From [Muricauda] lutisoli (nom. illeg.) (lineage in GTDB: Bacteria > Bacteroidota > Bacteroidia > Flavobacteriales > Flavobacteriaceae): a DNA stretch of 64,000 nucleotides. A program made the position numbers and the translations under genes. The DNA lies in assembly GCF_017313105.1 (NCBI RefSeq), contig NZ_JAFLND010000003.1, positions 62,001-126,000 of the forward strand. The letters run 5' to 3'. Positions 52,476-63,406 of this stretch are shown here, piece by piece; position 1 is the first letter of the stretch, and the number at the start of each line of letters is the position of its first letter. The notes under the pieces were generated by a model that did not search any database, had not been told where the DNA came from, and saw nothing but the letters and a program-made list of their open reading frames with translations.

Positions 52476-52802
52476 ATGAACAACCTCAAACGCGTAATTG
52501 TAGACTATAAAAAACTGACCTCCGAGGTACTCAAGCTTTTGGTGGACAAATATCCTGATGGATATGGGGACGATGATGTCATCAACTTCAAAAATATTAA
52601 AGGCGAATATATCGAGGCCGTAGAGGTTTCTACCGAGGACACCAAATATCTGGTGAAAATCAGTTCCAAATTAGAACGGACCATGGCCGATTTCGATGAG
52701 GATGATGACGATGATGATTTTGACTCCGAAGATTACGATAAGATTCCCGAGGATGACGAAAACTTCTCGGATTCCGAAGAAGAAGATGAGGACGACGAAT
52801 AA
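52476..52802 (+). CDS. Small acidic-tailed conserved protein
   Basis: 108 residues. Residues 1-70 form a compact alpha/beta domain (DYKKLTSEVLKLLVDKYPDG); the last ~36 are almost only Asp, Glu and Ser. I recall similar short proteins with an acidic tail in many flavobacteria, without an established function. Convergent with the threonine dehydrogenase, 4 bp apart. Confidence 0.8.
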   Translation: MNNLKRVIVDYKKLTSEVLKLLVDKYPDGYGDDDVINFKNIKGEYIEAVEVSTEDTKYLVKISSKLERTMADFDEDDDDDDFDSEDYDKIPEDDENFSDSEEEDEDDE

Positions 52803-52806
52803 ATCC

Positions 52807-53748
52807 CTATCCCTTTAAGTTTTTAAGCATCTCTTGGGTTGTTTGGTCCAAATCAAACCTTGGTTCCCAGCCCCACTCTTTTCTTGCGGCCGAATCGTCT
52901 ATACTACTAGGCCAAGAATCTGCGATTTCTTGTCTAAAATCCGGGGCATAGCTTATTTTAAATGCGGAAATGTGCTTGGCAATACTTTCTGCCATTTGTT
53001 TTGGGGTAAAGTTCATGCCCGCCAAATTGTAAGAAGACCTGACTTTAATTTTTTCTGCCGGAGAATCCATTAGGCTTACGGTAGCTCTAATGGCATCGTC
53101 CATATACATCATGGGAAGTTCCGTATCGCTATCCAGAAAACATTCATAGGAGCCTTTTTTTAAAGCTTCGTGGTAAATTTCCACAGCATAATCGGTGGTT
53201 CCCCCACCAGGCATGGTCTTCCAGCTGATCAACCCGGGATATCGAACGCTTCTAACATCAACACCATATTTTTTGTAGTAGTACTCGCACCACCTTTCTC
53301 CCGATTGTTTACTGATGCCATAAACCGTACTAGGCTCCATAACAGTACTCTGGGGCGTATTTTGCTTAGGGGTGTTAGGGCCAAAAACAGCTATGCTGGA
53401 AGGCCAGAACACCTTGGATATTTTCTTCTCCTTCGCCAAGTTAAGCACATTGAATAGGGAATTCATGTTGAGGTTCCATGCGCGCATGGGAAATTTTTCC
53501 GCAGTAGCACTCAGCATGGCTGCCATTAAATAAACCTCATCAATTTCGTAGTGCATCACCACATCTTCAATTGCAGCGTAGTTGGTAGCGTCCAAAAGCT
53601 CAAAAGGTCCCGATTGCATCAGAGCTTCTCCCCCCTCGCGAATATCACTTGCGATTACATTTTCAGCTCCGTATTTGCTTCTTAGTTCAAAAGTGAGTTC
53701 CGTTCCAATCTGCCCACATGCGCCGATGATCAAAATAGGTTTGTGCAT
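52807..53748 (-). CDS. tdh: L-threonine 3-dehydrogenase (SDR type)
   Basis: 313 residues, extended short-chain dehydrogenase. NAD motif GACGQIG near the N-terminus and the catalytic Tyr-x3-Lys in YGISK. The sequence, in particular WPSSIAVFGPNTPKQNTPQS and RYPGLISWKTMPGGGTTDYA, matches the SDR threonine dehydrogenases known from flavobacteria. Oxidises L-threonine to 2-amino-3-ketobutyrate. Alternative: another NDP-sugar epimerase-like enzyme, less likely. Confidence 0.85.
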   Translation of the reverse strand: MHKPILIIGACGQIGTELTFELRSKYGAENVIASDIREGGEALMQSGPFELLDATNYAAIEDVVMHYEIDEVYLMAAMLSATAEKFPMRAWNLNMNSLFNVLNLAKEKKISKVFWPSSIAVFGPNTPKQNTPQSTVMEPSTVYGISKQSGERWCEYYYKKYGVDVRSVRYPGLISWKTMPGGGTTDYAVEIYHEALKKGSYECFLDSDTELPMMYMDDAIRATVSLMDSPAEKIKVRSSYNLAGMNFTPKQMAESIAKHISAFKISYAPDFRQEIADSWPSSIDDSAARKEWGWEPRFDLDQTTQEMLKNLKG

Positions 53749-53812
53749 TAAAATCGAAGTTAATTTAGTTTAATGGCAAAGATACCCTTTATTAAAATTT
53801 GTACATTCGCCT

Positions 53813-54310
53813 ATGCGAAAATTGTTAGGCATACTTGTCTTGTTCTTGGTTTTTGGCGCTTGCAAAAAAACCGAGAAAACTACGGCCGTGGTTGAAAATG
53901 CGGATTTGGAATTCAATTATCAGAAAATGCCCGATAAAATTGGAATAAACCCGGAAGCAACGGCCATTGTAGAAAAATGGGAAGAGTTCAAAGCGCTGAA
54001 TTCCAGCATTGATGTACTCTATAAATCCACTAATAACGAAGATTTGGCATTAGCTATTGATGACCTTATAGAAAAGGAAAAGAATATGGCCGATGGAGAG
54101 TACCCTGAACTTTTTGACACCTTTCAAGTAAAAAGCAGGCAAAGGGTGCTTCGTACTTTTTTGTACAAGGTAAAAGCAAGTATATTGGAAAATCAACCCA
54201 CCACGGAGCCAACGATAGCTGTATTGGAAGCATACAATAATATCCGCCGACAGCTAAATGTGCTCGTAAATAGCCAGTTGGATAAAAAACTGATTTTAGA
54301 TGAAGCATAA
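53813..54310 (+). CDS. Unknown lipoprotein
   Basis: 165 residues with lipobox VFGAC (Cys17) and a mature part of helices with no known motif. Overlaps the next gene by 11 bp, so the two are co-transcribed. Function unknown. Confidence 0.8.
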   Translation: MRKLLGILVLFLVFGACKKTEKTTAVVENADLEFNYQKMPDKIGINPEATAIVEKWEEFKALNSSIDVLYKSTNNEDLALAIDDLIEKEKNMADGEYPELFDTFQVKSRQRVLRTFLYKVKASILENQPTTEPTIAVLEAYNNIRRQLNVLVNSQLDKKLILDEA

Positions 54311-54800
54311 AATTATTTTGTTGACCTTGTTCATGGCTTCCATAACATTTTATGGTCAGAATTCAGAAAAGCAAAAGATAAATGAGGTGTTGGATAGTTG
54401 GCACTTGGCAGCTGCCAATGCCGATTTTGATGCCTATTTTGATAAAATGACAGATGACGGTGTGTTTTTGGGAACAGATGCCATGGAGAATTGGCAGAAT
54501 GAAGAATTCCGAACCTTTTCCAAACCCTATTTTGATAAGGGTAAGGCATGGAGCTTTACATCGGTTCAACGAAACATTTATTTGAACGAATCAAAAACCT
54601 TTGCTTGGTTTGATGAACTTCTGGACACCCAAATGAAGATTTGTCGTGGTTCGGGAGTGCTCAAAAAAGTAAATGGGCAATGGAAAATTGCCCATTACGT
54701 GTTGTCTATAGCCGTTCCAAACGAAAATGTGGCGGAACTTATCCAAATCAAGGAAGAAAAGGATAATGAACTCCTGCAGGAACTAAAAAAGAAGCAGTAA
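54300..54800 (+). CDS. NTF2-like (SnoaL/DUF4440-type) secreted protein
   Basis: 166 residues: signal peptide (LTLFMASITFYGQ) followed by an NTF2 cone-like domain, with helices EVLDSWHLAAANADFDAYFD and the strands FAWFDELLDT and GSGVLKKVNGQWKIAHYVLS. No catalytic residues can be assigned. Overlaps the lipoprotein gene by 11 bp; convergent with the TPR gene. Confidence 0.87.
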   Translation: MKHKIILLTLFMASITFYGQNSEKQKINEVLDSWHLAAANADFDAYFDKMTDDGVFLGTDAMENWQNEEFRTFSKPYFDKGKAWSFTSVQRNIYLNESKTFAWFDELLDTQMKICRGSGVLKKVNGQWKIAHYVLSIAVPNENVAELIQIKEEKDNELLQELKKKQ

Positions 54801-54801
54801 T

Positions 54802-55503
54802 TTAGTTTTCAGCTCCCTCGGTAGGCTCTTTTTTTCTGGATTCCAGCGCCTGCTTGCTTAAGCTCGCCAAGTTAAAGTTAGGCGCAATTTTAAGGGCTTC
54901 GTCGATAGAAGCAATGGCACCATCAATATTTTCTTTGTCCTGATTAAAATCGGCCAAACCTTTTAAATGGTAGAAAGCGGCTTTTAAAGGCACCTCGTAA
55001 GGTTGCTGTCTCTCGTAAAAAGCGTATTTCATATCATCGGTGGAATTGGCAATACCATAATCGATATTGGCTCCGGCTCCGGCCATATCACCTGTTTGAA
55101 TTTTTAAGTCGGCCATTTCATAGGCCAAATAAGGCGATGGGTTTCTGGAATTCAATTCTTCGAAATGCTCCAATGCCCTTTTAGGCTGGTTCAAAGCCTT
55201 TAGGGAAAAAGCCTTTACTTGAACCGCAAGGTCAGAGTCATCGGCATTCTTCTCTATCCCTATCGTGTTAAGCGCTTGCATGTGCCTGCCATTGTTCATG
55301 TATACAAAGGCCAAAGTATCCCTACGCTCTTTGGAAGGGGCAATAACGTTCAGGTGTGTCAAAGCACTTATTACGCCATTTACATCGCCTTGTAAGCGCA
55401 TTTCATTGTAATAGGCTTTGTAATGTTTCAAAAGGGCATCGTTTGTTTGCGAAATACCAGTAAAGCCCACCAAAAGGAGCAATAAGAGTACTGTCTTTTT
55501 CAT
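54802..55503 (-). CDS. TPR-repeat secreted protein
   Basis: 233 residues: signal peptide (LLLLLVGFTGISQ) and at least four TPR-like helix pairs (e.g. QAKAFSLKALNQPKRALEHF-type spacing, AYEMADLKIQTGDMAGAGAN, IDEALKIAPNFNLASLSKQA). Periplasmic scaffold of unknown partner. Single gene on the minus strand. Confidence 0.82.
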   Translation of the reverse strand: MKKTVLLLLLLVGFTGISQTNDALLKHYKAYYNEMRLQGDVNGVISALTHLNVIAPSKERRDTLAFVYMNNGRHMQALNTIGIEKNADDSDLAVQVKAFSLKALNQPKRALEHFEELNSRNPSPYLAYEMADLKIQTGDMAGAGANIDYGIANSTDDMKYAFYERQQPYEVPLKAAFYHLKGLADFNQDKENIDGAIASIDEALKIAPNFNLASLSKQALESRKKEPTEGAEN

Positions 55504-55585
55504 TGATCTTCAATTTAGTGCGCCAAATCTAACAAAATAATCCCAACCTATCTGTTAAGAATTAAATAAGTGATTGCAGGGATTT

Positions 55586-56395
55586 TTAGGAAACAACAGA
55601 GGTGTGAAACGTATGTCCTTTTTCCAAAAAGTTCTTGCCCAGAACCAATTTCCCCTTATTTTGGGATGATTCGGTTTTGTAACGGGGAGCTGGCAACCCT
55701 CTTTTCTGAGCTTCTTCAAAATAGTAGACTTGCTTTTTGGGATGATGAGGATATACACCGTTGAAAATCTCTCCCCAATACCTTTGCTCCAAAATGGTAG
55801 TGATCATATGGATGCAATCATCTAAATGTATGAGGTTGATGGGATTGTTTCCCCCGCTTAGGTTTTCCCTGCCCGATAGGGTTGTCACTGGATGGCGGTT
55901 TGGACCTATCAAACCTCCAAACCTTATGATGGTAGTTTTAAAACTTTCATCATCCCGAAATATTTTTTCGCATTCCACCAGTTGCTTGCCCGATTCTGTT
56001 ACGGGCGATGTAGGGGACTCTTCCGACACTTTACCTTCTGCTTCCCCGTAAACAGCGGTACTGCTCACAAAGATGATTTTCGACACTTTGTTTTTTTTGA
56101 TTTCTGCATGCAGATACTTCATCTTTTCCACAAAGTTTTCGCTGTTTTTACCGCGAAGTTTGGGCGGCACATCAATGATCAAGGTTTCGATAGGAGAAAG
56201 AAAACCTTGGATGTTGCCTTGGATTCCAGTTTCTGATAAATGTATTTCAAAAGCTGTAATCCCTTTTTTCTCCAAAGTGTTCAACTTACCCGAAGAGGTT
56301 GTGGAGCCGTGGACTGTGTATCCCTTTTCAACCAATGTTTTAGCCAAGGGCAACCCCAGCCATCCACAGCCTAAAACACCAACGTTTTTATTCAA
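55586..56395 (-). CDS. NAD(P)-dependent epimerase/oxidoreductase-like protein (YeeZ-type)
   Basis: 269 residues. N-terminal nucleotide-binding GVLGCGWLGLPLAKTLVEKG, then a strand/helix pattern as in extended SDRs; SSTAVYGEAEGKVSEESPTS is typical, but the Tyr-x3-Lys motif is replaced. The YeeZ family has this form. Substrate unknown. Its 5' end overlaps the 3' end of the M28 gene by 8 bp. Confidence 0.85.
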   Translation of the reverse strand: MNKNVGVLGCGWLGLPLAKTLVEKGYTVHGSTTSSGKLNTLEKKGITAFEIHLSETGIQGNIQGFLSPIETLIIDVPPKLRGKNSENFVEKMKYLHAEIKKNKVSKIIFVSSTAVYGEAEGKVSEESPTSPVTESGKQLVECEKIFRDDESFKTTIIRFGGLIGPNRHPVTTLSGRENLSGGNNPINLIHLDDCIHMITTILEQRYWGEIFNGVYPHHPKKQVYYFEEAQKRGLPAPRYKTESSQNKGKLVLGKNFLEKGHTFHTSVVS

Positions 56396-58664
56396 ATCGC
56401 AAAGTTTTTATGGTCAATATAGCATCATTCAGTACAAAAGGCATCGGAATACTGTTTTTTGGACGCTCTGGAATGCTAAATTCCGGATGTTTCAAAAGAT
56501 CATTGGAAGCTTCATACAAAGTCAGCTCCAAAACGGAATCTTTTGGGAATTTCAACTGTAATTCCGTAAAATCATTATTGCTAATGTAGTGCGTTACCAA
56601 TTTGCTCCTTCGGTTTTCCAGAAAGTAGGACGATAATTCAACACGATTTACCGTAGCGGACTTTAAATCAATGGGATTTGTAAATACCTCCAGTCTATTT
56701 ACATCCCTTTTTGGAGTGATGCAAAGTTCAATCATTCTATCGTCACCTATAATAGTATCGATAACAGTATCAATGTAGGGCAATTGAATATCTTTTTTAG
56801 GTGCATCTGCTACGTAACTCAGATTTGTACGGTACTTACTGGATATGGTCTGCCCGTTAGCTTCTCTTTTGTTGTTTTTGAAGAATTGACCGTTCCATCC
56901 AATCAATACATTGTCATAGGTGGCCCATAAACTTGAATCATTATCCGCATCGTATACATACATCAAGCTGCTTGGTTTTGGCCTTACCTCAGAGAAATCT
57001 GATTGGATGTGGCTTGTGATACCAAATGCGAAGAAGAGGAGCAAAAATAGGTAAGCCAATCTCCCCTTACTTTTTAGCTGTCCAAAAAATGGAAGGGCCA
57101 AGAAAAACAATAAAGTGGTAAAGAGGGTTGCTCCCACCATCATTTTTAAGCCAAGCCCCACGGGAAACATTTTAATGAAAGGCGAATAGATCAGTACGGC
57201 GGGCAAAGCCAAAAACACCATTAAAAAGGAATTCGGCTTTTTTTGGTTGATGGTTACCAACAGACCTGCCAATAGGCCGAACAAAGGGACTATAAAAAAG
57301 CTTGCCCCTTTTAAGTACTGAGCCACCAGCCCACAGATGACCAACCAAATAAAAATGGGTGCCACCAATAAATTGGGCGTACTTGTTTTTCGGAATTTAT
57401 GATAGGTATAAAAACAAACAAACAAGGAGAACATCACATACACGGTAATGTAAGTGTAACCATTGTACGTAAACCCTTGTAAGATATCCTTAAAGTCGGG
57501 GTACCACCACGTAATTATGGACCAACAAAAATAACCCGCCAGTCCGTTAACAATGAGGGCGACAAGTACAGGCACGAACCCTTTAAAAATATCCTTTGTA
57601 TTAAGCACCTCTTTCTTAAATCCTGTAAACAACAATAGTATAAACGTTAGAACAGCAATACCGAACATGGGCCAAATCCATTCAAAAGGGTAGGAGATAA
57701 GTTTAAAAAACGACATATTAAAATATACATGGTCGTTCAAGCTTTTTAAGTTACTTAGGTCAGCATCACTAAAATAAGTAAGCAGTGGCATTAAATAGCT
57801 GCCTTGGTGTGCCAAGGTGTTTCTGTCCAATCTTTCGTAAGTGTCCAATGCCGTATGATAATCATAATGGTCATCTATAAAAGCAAAATTGAAGCCTTCG
57901 ATATCAGCATCCTCCCTAAAAACTGTGAGGTCGGTATCGTTCGGAAGCATTTTATAAATGCTGTATGCGAGCGAATTGGCCACCGGATATTTTGGATTGG
58001 CCCTTGTGAATTCCTTTATCAATGTACCATTGCCACGGTTGGTTTCAATAAGCATATAGCTCGGGCCTCCACTACCTCGGGCTTCAAAATTTAGGACAAG
58101 CCCAACATCTTTTGCCCATGGGTGGTTGTTTACAAAAAGGTCGGCCCCGTTAAGGCCCAGTTCCTCAGCATCTGAAATAAGAATAATGATATCATTCTTT
58201 GGAGTTTTGTTCTCACTTAAAAAGGCACGGATTCCTTCCAAAATGGTGGCAACACCACTTCCCGCATCGCTGGCTCCGTAAGAAGAATGTGGATTGCTAT
58301 CGTAATGCGAAAGCAAAAGTAGGGCTTTTCCATCCCCACTCGCACTTCCCTTAATTCTGGCCAAAATATTGGTCACATTGCTTAGGTTTGCCCAATCACC
58401 GGCAGTATACCCTTCTTGTGTGATGGTTTCCAATCCCATTTTTTTGAGCTCTGATATTATATAAGCTCTAGCCCGTGCATGTCCAGGAAAACCAACGGCA
58501 TGAGGTTCTTTGGACAACTGTTTTACATGCTCCAGAGCCCTGTCGGTCGAAAAGGAATTAATAGATACATCTTCATTGGCGTTATATGAAGGCATCAAGG
58601 ATTTAAAACTCCAATACACTGCAAAAAATAGCAGGATCAAGGCAAGGGTTCGGGAAAATTTCAT
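56388..58664 (-). CDS. M28-family membrane metallopeptidase
   Basis: 758 residues. One N-terminal span anchors an M28 domain: LLLSHYDSNPHSSYGASDAG gives metal-ligand His/Asp and the second Asp, ISDAEELGLNGADLFV the catalytic and ligand Glu pair, then FAFIDDHYDYHTALDTYERL with the last His. A C-terminal block of about eight membrane spans and a final periplasmic beta domain follow, as in ER-type (Fxna-like) peptidases. Aminopeptidase activity is likely. Confidence 0.93.
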   Translation of the reverse strand: MKFSRTLALILLFFAVYWSFKSLMPSYNANEDVSINSFSTDRALEHVKQLSKEPHAVGFPGHARARAYIISELKKMGLETITQEGYTAGDWANLSNVTNILARIKGSASGDGKALLLLSHYDSNPHSSYGASDAGSGVATILEGIRAFLSENKTPKNDIIILISDAEELGLNGADLFVNNHPWAKDVGLVLNFEARGSGGPSYMLIETNRGNGTLIKEFTRANPKYPVANSLAYSIYKMLPNDTDLTVFREDADIEGFNFAFIDDHYDYHTALDTYERLDRNTLAHQGSYLMPLLTYFSDADLSNLKSLNDHVYFNMSFFKLISYPFEWIWPMFGIAVLTFILLLFTGFKKEVLNTKDIFKGFVPVLVALIVNGLAGYFCWSIITWWYPDFKDILQGFTYNGYTYITVYVMFSLFVCFYTYHKFRKTSTPNLLVAPIFIWLVICGLVAQYLKGASFFIVPLFGLLAGLLVTINQKKPNSFLMVFLALPAVLIYSPFIKMFPVGLGLKMMVGATLFTTLLFFLALPFFGQLKSKGRLAYLFLLLFFAFGITSHIQSDFSEVRPKPSSLMYVYDADNDSSLWATYDNVLIGWNGQFFKNNKREANGQTISSKYRTNLSYVADAPKKDIQLPYIDTVIDTIIGDDRMIELCITPKRDVNRLEVFTNPIDLKSATVNRVELSSYFLENRRSKLVTHYISNNDFTELQLKFPKDSVLELTLYEASNDLLKHPEFSIPERPKNSIPMPFVLNDAILTIKTLRFE

Positions 58665-58786
58665 TGTGTTGGCTTGTTGAATCTTAAAAGTATGAAATTA
58701 TGAAAGGTTCTCATATTTTGATGGGTAAAATTAGGTTATTCACCAAAAAAAGCTATATTTATTAGACAACTTTAAAATCTAACCGT

Positions 58787-59257
58787 ATGGCAATCAAGAG
58801 TTTTCAAGGCGTAAGGTCTAAGGAAGAGAACAAGAAGAAATACAATGCCCCGATTTTGGTGGAAGATTACATGACCAAGAAATTGATCACCTTTTCTCCA
58901 GACCAATCCATTCTGGAAGTAATGGAGACTTTTGCCAAACACCATATCTCTGGTGGGCCTGTTCTTGACAACAATGGCTTTTTGGTCGGAATTATTTCTG
59001 AGGCGGATTGTATGAAACAGATATCCGAAAGCCGATATTTTAATCAACCTATTTTGGATAAGAACGTGGAGCGGTTTATGACCAAAAATGTGGAGACCAT
59101 CCCGCACGACATGTCCATATTTGATGCGGCCGGTGTTTTTGACAGGCATAATAGGCGCAGGCTCCCTGTAATGAAAAACGATGTTTTGGTAGGGCAGATC
59201 AGCCGAAAGGATATTGTTGTTGCGGCTTTAAAGCTTACTTCCCATAGTTGGAAATAG
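58787..59257 (+). CDS. CBS-domain pair protein
   Basis: 156 residues with two CBS domains: YMTKKLITFSPDQSILEVME and FMTKNVETIPHDMSIFDAAG, each with the second-half strand LDNNGFLVGIISEAD / MKNDVLVGQISRKDIV. CBS pairs bind adenine nucleotides and regulate other proteins; no enzyme domain is attached. Stand-alone gene. Confidence 0.92.
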   Translation: MAIKSFQGVRSKEENKKKYNAPILVEDYMTKKLITFSPDQSILEVMETFAKHHISGGPVLDNNGFLVGIISEADCMKQISESRYFNQPILDKNVERFMTKNVETIPHDMSIFDAAGVFDRHNRRRLPVMKNDVLVGQISRKDIVVAALKLTSHSWK

Positions 59258-59258
59258 T

Positions 59259-59612
59259 TTACTCCCTTTTAACAATCATAAAATAGTCGTTGTCGAGCGG
59301 TAAATAGCCAAGATCGTAGACGAAAAAGTAAGTGCTGCCCTTTTTGGTGGTGTACAGGTTGGTGATGTACTCAAAATCAAAACCTTTGTCCAGTAAGCGC
59401 ATTTTTGTGGTCTTTGTTTTACCGTCCCTAAGAGGAAAGCTATCCAAAATCCTATAATTCTTGCGAAGCTTATTATTGATATTTCGCACTAGATTTTTGC
59501 TATCTCTGTTGAGCAGATTGTTATAGGCATTCCTGCAATGGTCGGAACAGTATTTTTGGTCTATACGGCCCAGTAGCTTTTCACCGCATACCAAACATTT
59601 TCTTTCGGGCAT
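59259..59612 (-). CDS. Small zinc-ribbon-like protein
   Basis: 117 residues. CLVCG then KYCSDHC gives a Cys4 zinc-finger-like knot near the N-terminus (about 6-27), followed by NAYNNLLNRD as in DUF2116-type ribbons, and a C-terminal beta domain. Likely nucleic-acid or protein binding. 9 bp after the pentapeptide gene on the same strand. Confidence 0.8.
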   Translation of the reverse strand: MPERKCLVCGEKLLGRIDQKYCSDHCRNAYNNLLNRDSKNLVRNINNKLRKNYRILDSFPLRDGKTKTTKMRLLDKGFDFEYITNLYTTKKGSTYFFVYDLGYLPLDNDYFMIVKRE

Positions 59613-59621
59613 AGGATAAGA

Positions 59622-60194
59622 TTAGGTCACCACAATATCATACTTTTTTAATAAACCGATTAATCCTTCTTTGCTGAAACGGGCTTTCTTCAGGTGATTG
59701 ATGGCGGGGTCGATAGTAAAATTTATCGCAGAAGTAAAATCAGCTTGCTCTAGTTCGGTACCATCAAATAAGGCATTTTCAAAATCACAGTATGGAAACT
59801 TGCCTTGTTTTAAAATAGCCTCCGAAAAATCGGTTTGATGAAATTTACAACCTTGGAATACGATACCGGGTAGGTTTAAACCGTTAAAAGATGCCACAGA
59901 AAGATTGCACCCTATAAAATGTAAGGACAACAAAAGTGGGTTGCAGGTTTCAAACCGGACCCCTACCATTTTGCAATTTTCAAAAGTTACATTGTTAAAA
60001 GTGGTATGGGCAATATTGGCATTGGTGAGATCGCAGCCCTCAAAGGTGCAATCCACAAAATTTTGGTTGTCCAAGTACCCCTCGGCGAACAGGCAGTCCA
60101 CAAAACGGCAATTTTCGTAATCGCCCTTGGGCAATTTTTGCTGTGTATAATCCTGTTTTGTGAACTCCTGATCCGTCCAAAAGTTAGATGCCAT
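59622..60194 (-). CDS. Pentapeptide-repeat protein
   Basis: 190 residues of A(D/N)LxX-type repeats forming a right-handed quadrilateral beta-helix: FVDCLFAEGYLDNQNFVDCT, FEGCDLTNANIAHTTFNNVT and so on. Similar to QNR/McbG-like proteins; the target (gyrase or other) is unknown. Overlaps the BNR gene start by one base and leads into the zinc-ribbon gene. Confidence 0.92.
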   Translation of the reverse strand: MASNFWTDQEFTKQDYTQQKLPKGDYENCRFVDCLFAEGYLDNQNFVDCTFEGCDLTNANIAHTTFNNVTFENCKMVGVRFETCNPLLLSLHFIGCNLSVASFNGLNLPGIVFQGCKFHQTDFSEAILKQGKFPYCDFENALFDGTELEQADFTSAINFTIDPAINHLKKARFSKEGLIGLLKKYDIVVT

Positions 60195-63100
60195 TACTCT
60201 CCTGTTAAAATAATAGCAGGTATGTCCAACGCTTTAAACATGTTGTTGTATTCTTTCATGCCGTTTCCTACAATATCATTTTTCTCATCTTCAAAGGTTT
60301 TCCATTCGGCCATGTTGTCCCTGAAGAGTTCTTTAGCCCCTTCGGTTACTTTGGGCTCGGCCACGTCTATAAAACCTCTCAAATGCATAAAATCGGCATT
60401 TAGCTTGCTGCTAAAGTTTACTACATCTTGGAAGGTTTTTTGTTTGGGCTGAATCAAATTCTCTTCCCAAGTATTGATGCGCTCCAAAAGCGCATCGCCT
60501 TTCTCCAGCAATTCTTTGGCACTTTCATTGTCCTTGAGCAGTTCCTTATATTTTTTGAGCTGGCTTTTTGCCATGCGCATTTGGTTGACCGCCTTGTGCA
60601 TATTCACCAAAGTTTCGTCAATTCGTGTCAAGTAGGACTGTTGTTCTGCATAATCGGCAGCAGTGGCATCGATCAATGGATCTGCCATTACCACCGCTTT
60701 GGTTTCTACTGTTTCATTTTCCATGGATAGGCGAAGTGTGTAGGTGCCTGGTGCCACTCGTGAACTTCCATAACCATCATAGCCAAAAACATTTTCTATA
60801 GAAGGTGAGGGTTCACGGTAAAAATCCCAAGTAAATCGGTTGTACCCTTTGGCTGCTGACAACACCTTTGGTTTTGAGGGTCCACCAGGCCAGCTCTTGA
60901 AATCTTTGGGAGCTTGGTTGGTATAGGTTCTGATGACCTTTCCGCCCGAGAGTACTTCCAGTTTTAGCTCGGTGGAATCCAATTTTTTGGGCAGGTAGTA
61001 ATCGAATGTTACTCCAGATTTAGGGTTCTGACCCAATCCTGGCACATATTCGTCAGTGCTACCGTTAAAAATTCGGTATGATGGTTTAGGTGTTACAATT
61101 TGAAGTGAATTGGCAGGGGTCAAACTATTTTGAATGGCGCCTAGGTCATCCAAAATCCAAAAAGCCCTTCCTGCTGTAGCAGCAACCAAATCGTTATCTT
61201 GAATGATAAGGTCATTGATCGGAACAACAGGCAAATTCAATTGCAACGGTTGCCAATTTTGCCCGTCATCCAAGGAAACATATAGTCCCGTCTCTGTTCC
61301 GGCGTATAACAATCCCTTTTGTTTTTTGTCTTCACGGACAACGCGTGCAAAGGTGTGTTCCCCATCTATTCCATTGGTGATCTTTGTCCAAGTTTGGCCA
61401 TAATCCTTTGTTTTGAAAATGTAGGTGTCCAAATCCATGAACTTGTATCGCATTAAGGTAATGTAGGCATTAGCAGGATCGTGTGGAGATACCTCAATAC
61501 TGTTGATGATACCTTCTTTAATGTTCGGAGGGGTGATGTTCTCCCAAGTTTCACCACCATTTTTCGTAATATGAACCAGTCCATCATCGGAACCTGCATA
61601 AAGGACCCCTTGCTCATGGGGCGACTCCACCAAGTACATGATGGTGTTATAGTTTTCACCACCTGCGGCTTCGTTGGTATATGGCCCGCTTCCGGGTCCC
61701 TGTTTCTCAATTTCATTTCTTGTAAGGTCTGGGCTTACCACATCCCAGCTATATCCTCCGTCAGTTGTTCTAAAAACTACGTTACCAGCATGATAAATTG
61801 TGTTACGGTCATGGGGTGAACTAATGATGGGAGCATTCCAATTGTAACGGAATTTAAAATCCTTTGGAATGTTCCCCAGCCCCAATTCTGGATATTCTTT
61901 TATGGGTTTTGCCTCGCGGGAAGCTTTGACCCATTTTTCAATGATTCCCTGATAGCATCCACCGTAAACAAACTCCGGGTTATCAGGGTCAAAGGCCAAA
62001 TACGCACTCTCGCAACCTGCAACGGCATACCAGTCCTTCCAATCTATACCGCGATCTCTTGTTCTACTTGCAATAGCAACGGAAGAATTGTCCTGTTGTC
62101 CTCCATACACATGGTATGGCACTAAATTATCCGTGATTACTCGGTAAAACTGTGCGGTGGGTTGGTATTGTTGCGAACTCCAGCTCATACCACCGTTGTT
62201 GGACACATTGGCGCCCCCATCATTGGAATTGACCATGACCTGATTGTTCTCAGGATGTATCCAAAGGTCATGATTGTCTCCATGTGGGGTTGAAACGGGA
62301 TTAAAGGTTTTGCCACCATCAATGGATTTGGTCACTGGAGCGTTCAGTACATATACGATGTTTTCGTCTTGGGTGTCGGCGAATATTTCCATGTAGTACC
62401 AAGATCGTGCAATATTGATTCGGTTTTTATTGGTCTGTTTCCACGTTTTTCCTGCGTCCATACTTTTGTATACGCCACCTTGTTCACCTTCGGCTTCAAG
62501 TACGGCATATACCACATCCGAATTTGCCCTGGAAACGGAGATACCGGATTTTCCAAATTCTTTAGGTAAACCTTTTTCCATCTTGTCCCAGGTAGTCCCT
62601 CCGTCGGTGGATTTATAAAATCCAGATGAGGCTCCTCCCGAAGTAATCGTCCAAGGGGTTCTTTCGTGTTGCCATAGGGCGGCGTACAAAATCAGGGGAT
62701 TGTTCATGTCCATGCTAAGGGACGAAGCTCCAGTGATTTCGTTTACGTAAAGTACCTTTTCCCAAGTTTCCCCTCCATTGGTAGTGCGGTAAATGCCCCG
62801 GTCTTCGGATGGTCCATACTGCGCACCCTGGGCCGCGACAAAAATAATGTCGGGATTGGCGGGGTGAATGATCACATCGGAAATATGACGGGTATGATCC
62901 AGCCCAATGTGTTTCCAGGTCTTTCCTGCGTCGGTGGATTTGTAAACTCCATCCCCCATAGAGGTCATTACGCCCCGAGCTGCATGTTCCCCCATTCCAG
63001 CGACAACGATGTTCGGGTTGGTTTCGGAAACGGCAATATCGCCTACGGTGCCTGTTTTTAGGAACCCATCGGAAACGTTTTTCCAAGTGATGCCGTCATC

Positions 63101-63343
63101 TGTAGTTTTCCATATACCACCACCAGTAGATCCCATGTAATAGGTGTGGGGCTGTCCCACAACCCCGGTCGAAGTGACGCTTCGCCCGCCACGGAACGGG
63201 CCGATATTTCGCCATTTTAATCCTGGAAAAAGGGAGTCGTTGACTACAATGGAAGGTTGGTCTGATTTTTTGTTTCTGCGTTGGGCATCCATGGGATGCA
63301 ATACCAATAACATGGCACATAAAAGTAGAAGTCTTAGTTTCAC
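60194..63343 (-). CDS. Secreted BNR-repeat (sortilin/VPS10-like) glycosyl-hydrolase-type protein
   Basis: 1049 residues with a signal peptide ([17 protein letters not shown]) and many BNR/Asp-box repeats through residues ~40-700 ([41 protein letters not shown]). These form beta-propellers as in sialidases and VPS10 proteins; then a beta-sandwich (~750-880) and a helical C-terminus (~900-1010). Common secreted protein in this group, usually annotated as glycosyl hydrolase without proof. Confidence 0.9.
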   Translation of the reverse strand: MKLRLLLLCAMLLVLHPMDAQRRNKKSDQPSIVVNDSLFPGLKWRNIGPFRGGRSVTSTGVVGQPHTYYMGSTGGGIWKTTDDGITWKNVSDGFLKTGTVGDIAVSETNPNIVVAGMGEHAARGVMTSMGDGVYKSTDAGKTWKHIGLDHTRHISDVIIHPANPDIIFVAAQGAQYGPSEDRGIYRTTNGGETWEKVLYVNEITGASSLSMDMNNPLILYAALWQHERTPWTITSGGASSGFYKSTDGGTTWDKMEKGLPKEFGKSGISVSRANSDVVYAVLEAEGEQGGVYKSMDAGKTWKQTNKNRINIARSWYYMEIFADTQDENIVYVLNAPVTKSIDGGKTFNPVSTPHGDNHDLWIHPENNQVMVNSNDGGANVSNNGGMSWSSQQYQPTAQFYRVITDNLVPYHVYGGQQDNSSVAIASRTRDRGIDWKDWYAVAGCESAYLAFDPDNPEFVYGGCYQGIIEKWVKASREAKPIKEYPELGLGNIPKDFKFRYNWNAPIISSPHDRNTIYHAGNVVFRTTDGGYSWDVVSPDLTRNEIEKQGPGSGPYTNEAAGGENYNTIMYLVESPHEQGVLYAGSDDGLVHITKNGGETWENITPPNIKEGIINSIEVSPHDPANAYITLMRYKFMDLDTYIFKTKDYGQTWTKITNGIDGEHTFARVVREDKKQKGLLYAGTETGLYVSLDDGQNWQPLQLNLPVVPINDLIIQDNDLVAATAGRAFWILDDLGAIQNSLTPANSLQIVTPKPSYRIFNGSTDEYVPGLGQNPKSGVTFDYYLPKKLDSTELKLEVLSGGKVIRTYTNQAPKDFKSWPGGPSKPKVLSAAKGYNRFTWDFYREPSPSIENVFGYDGYGSSRVAPGTYTLRLSMENETVETKAVVMADPLIDATAADYAEQQSYLTRIDETLVNMHKAVNQMRMAKSQLKKYKELLKDNESAKELLEKGDALLERINTWEENLIQPKQKTFQDVVNFSSKLNADFMHLRGFIDVAEPKVTEGAKELFRDNMAEWKTFEDEKNDIVGNGMKEYNNMFKALDIPAIILTGE

Positions 63344-63406
63344 GAGAGTGTTGGAATTAGTTAGTCTGTTAAAGATACTAATTCAACTTCTTCCAATGAA
63401 ACTAAA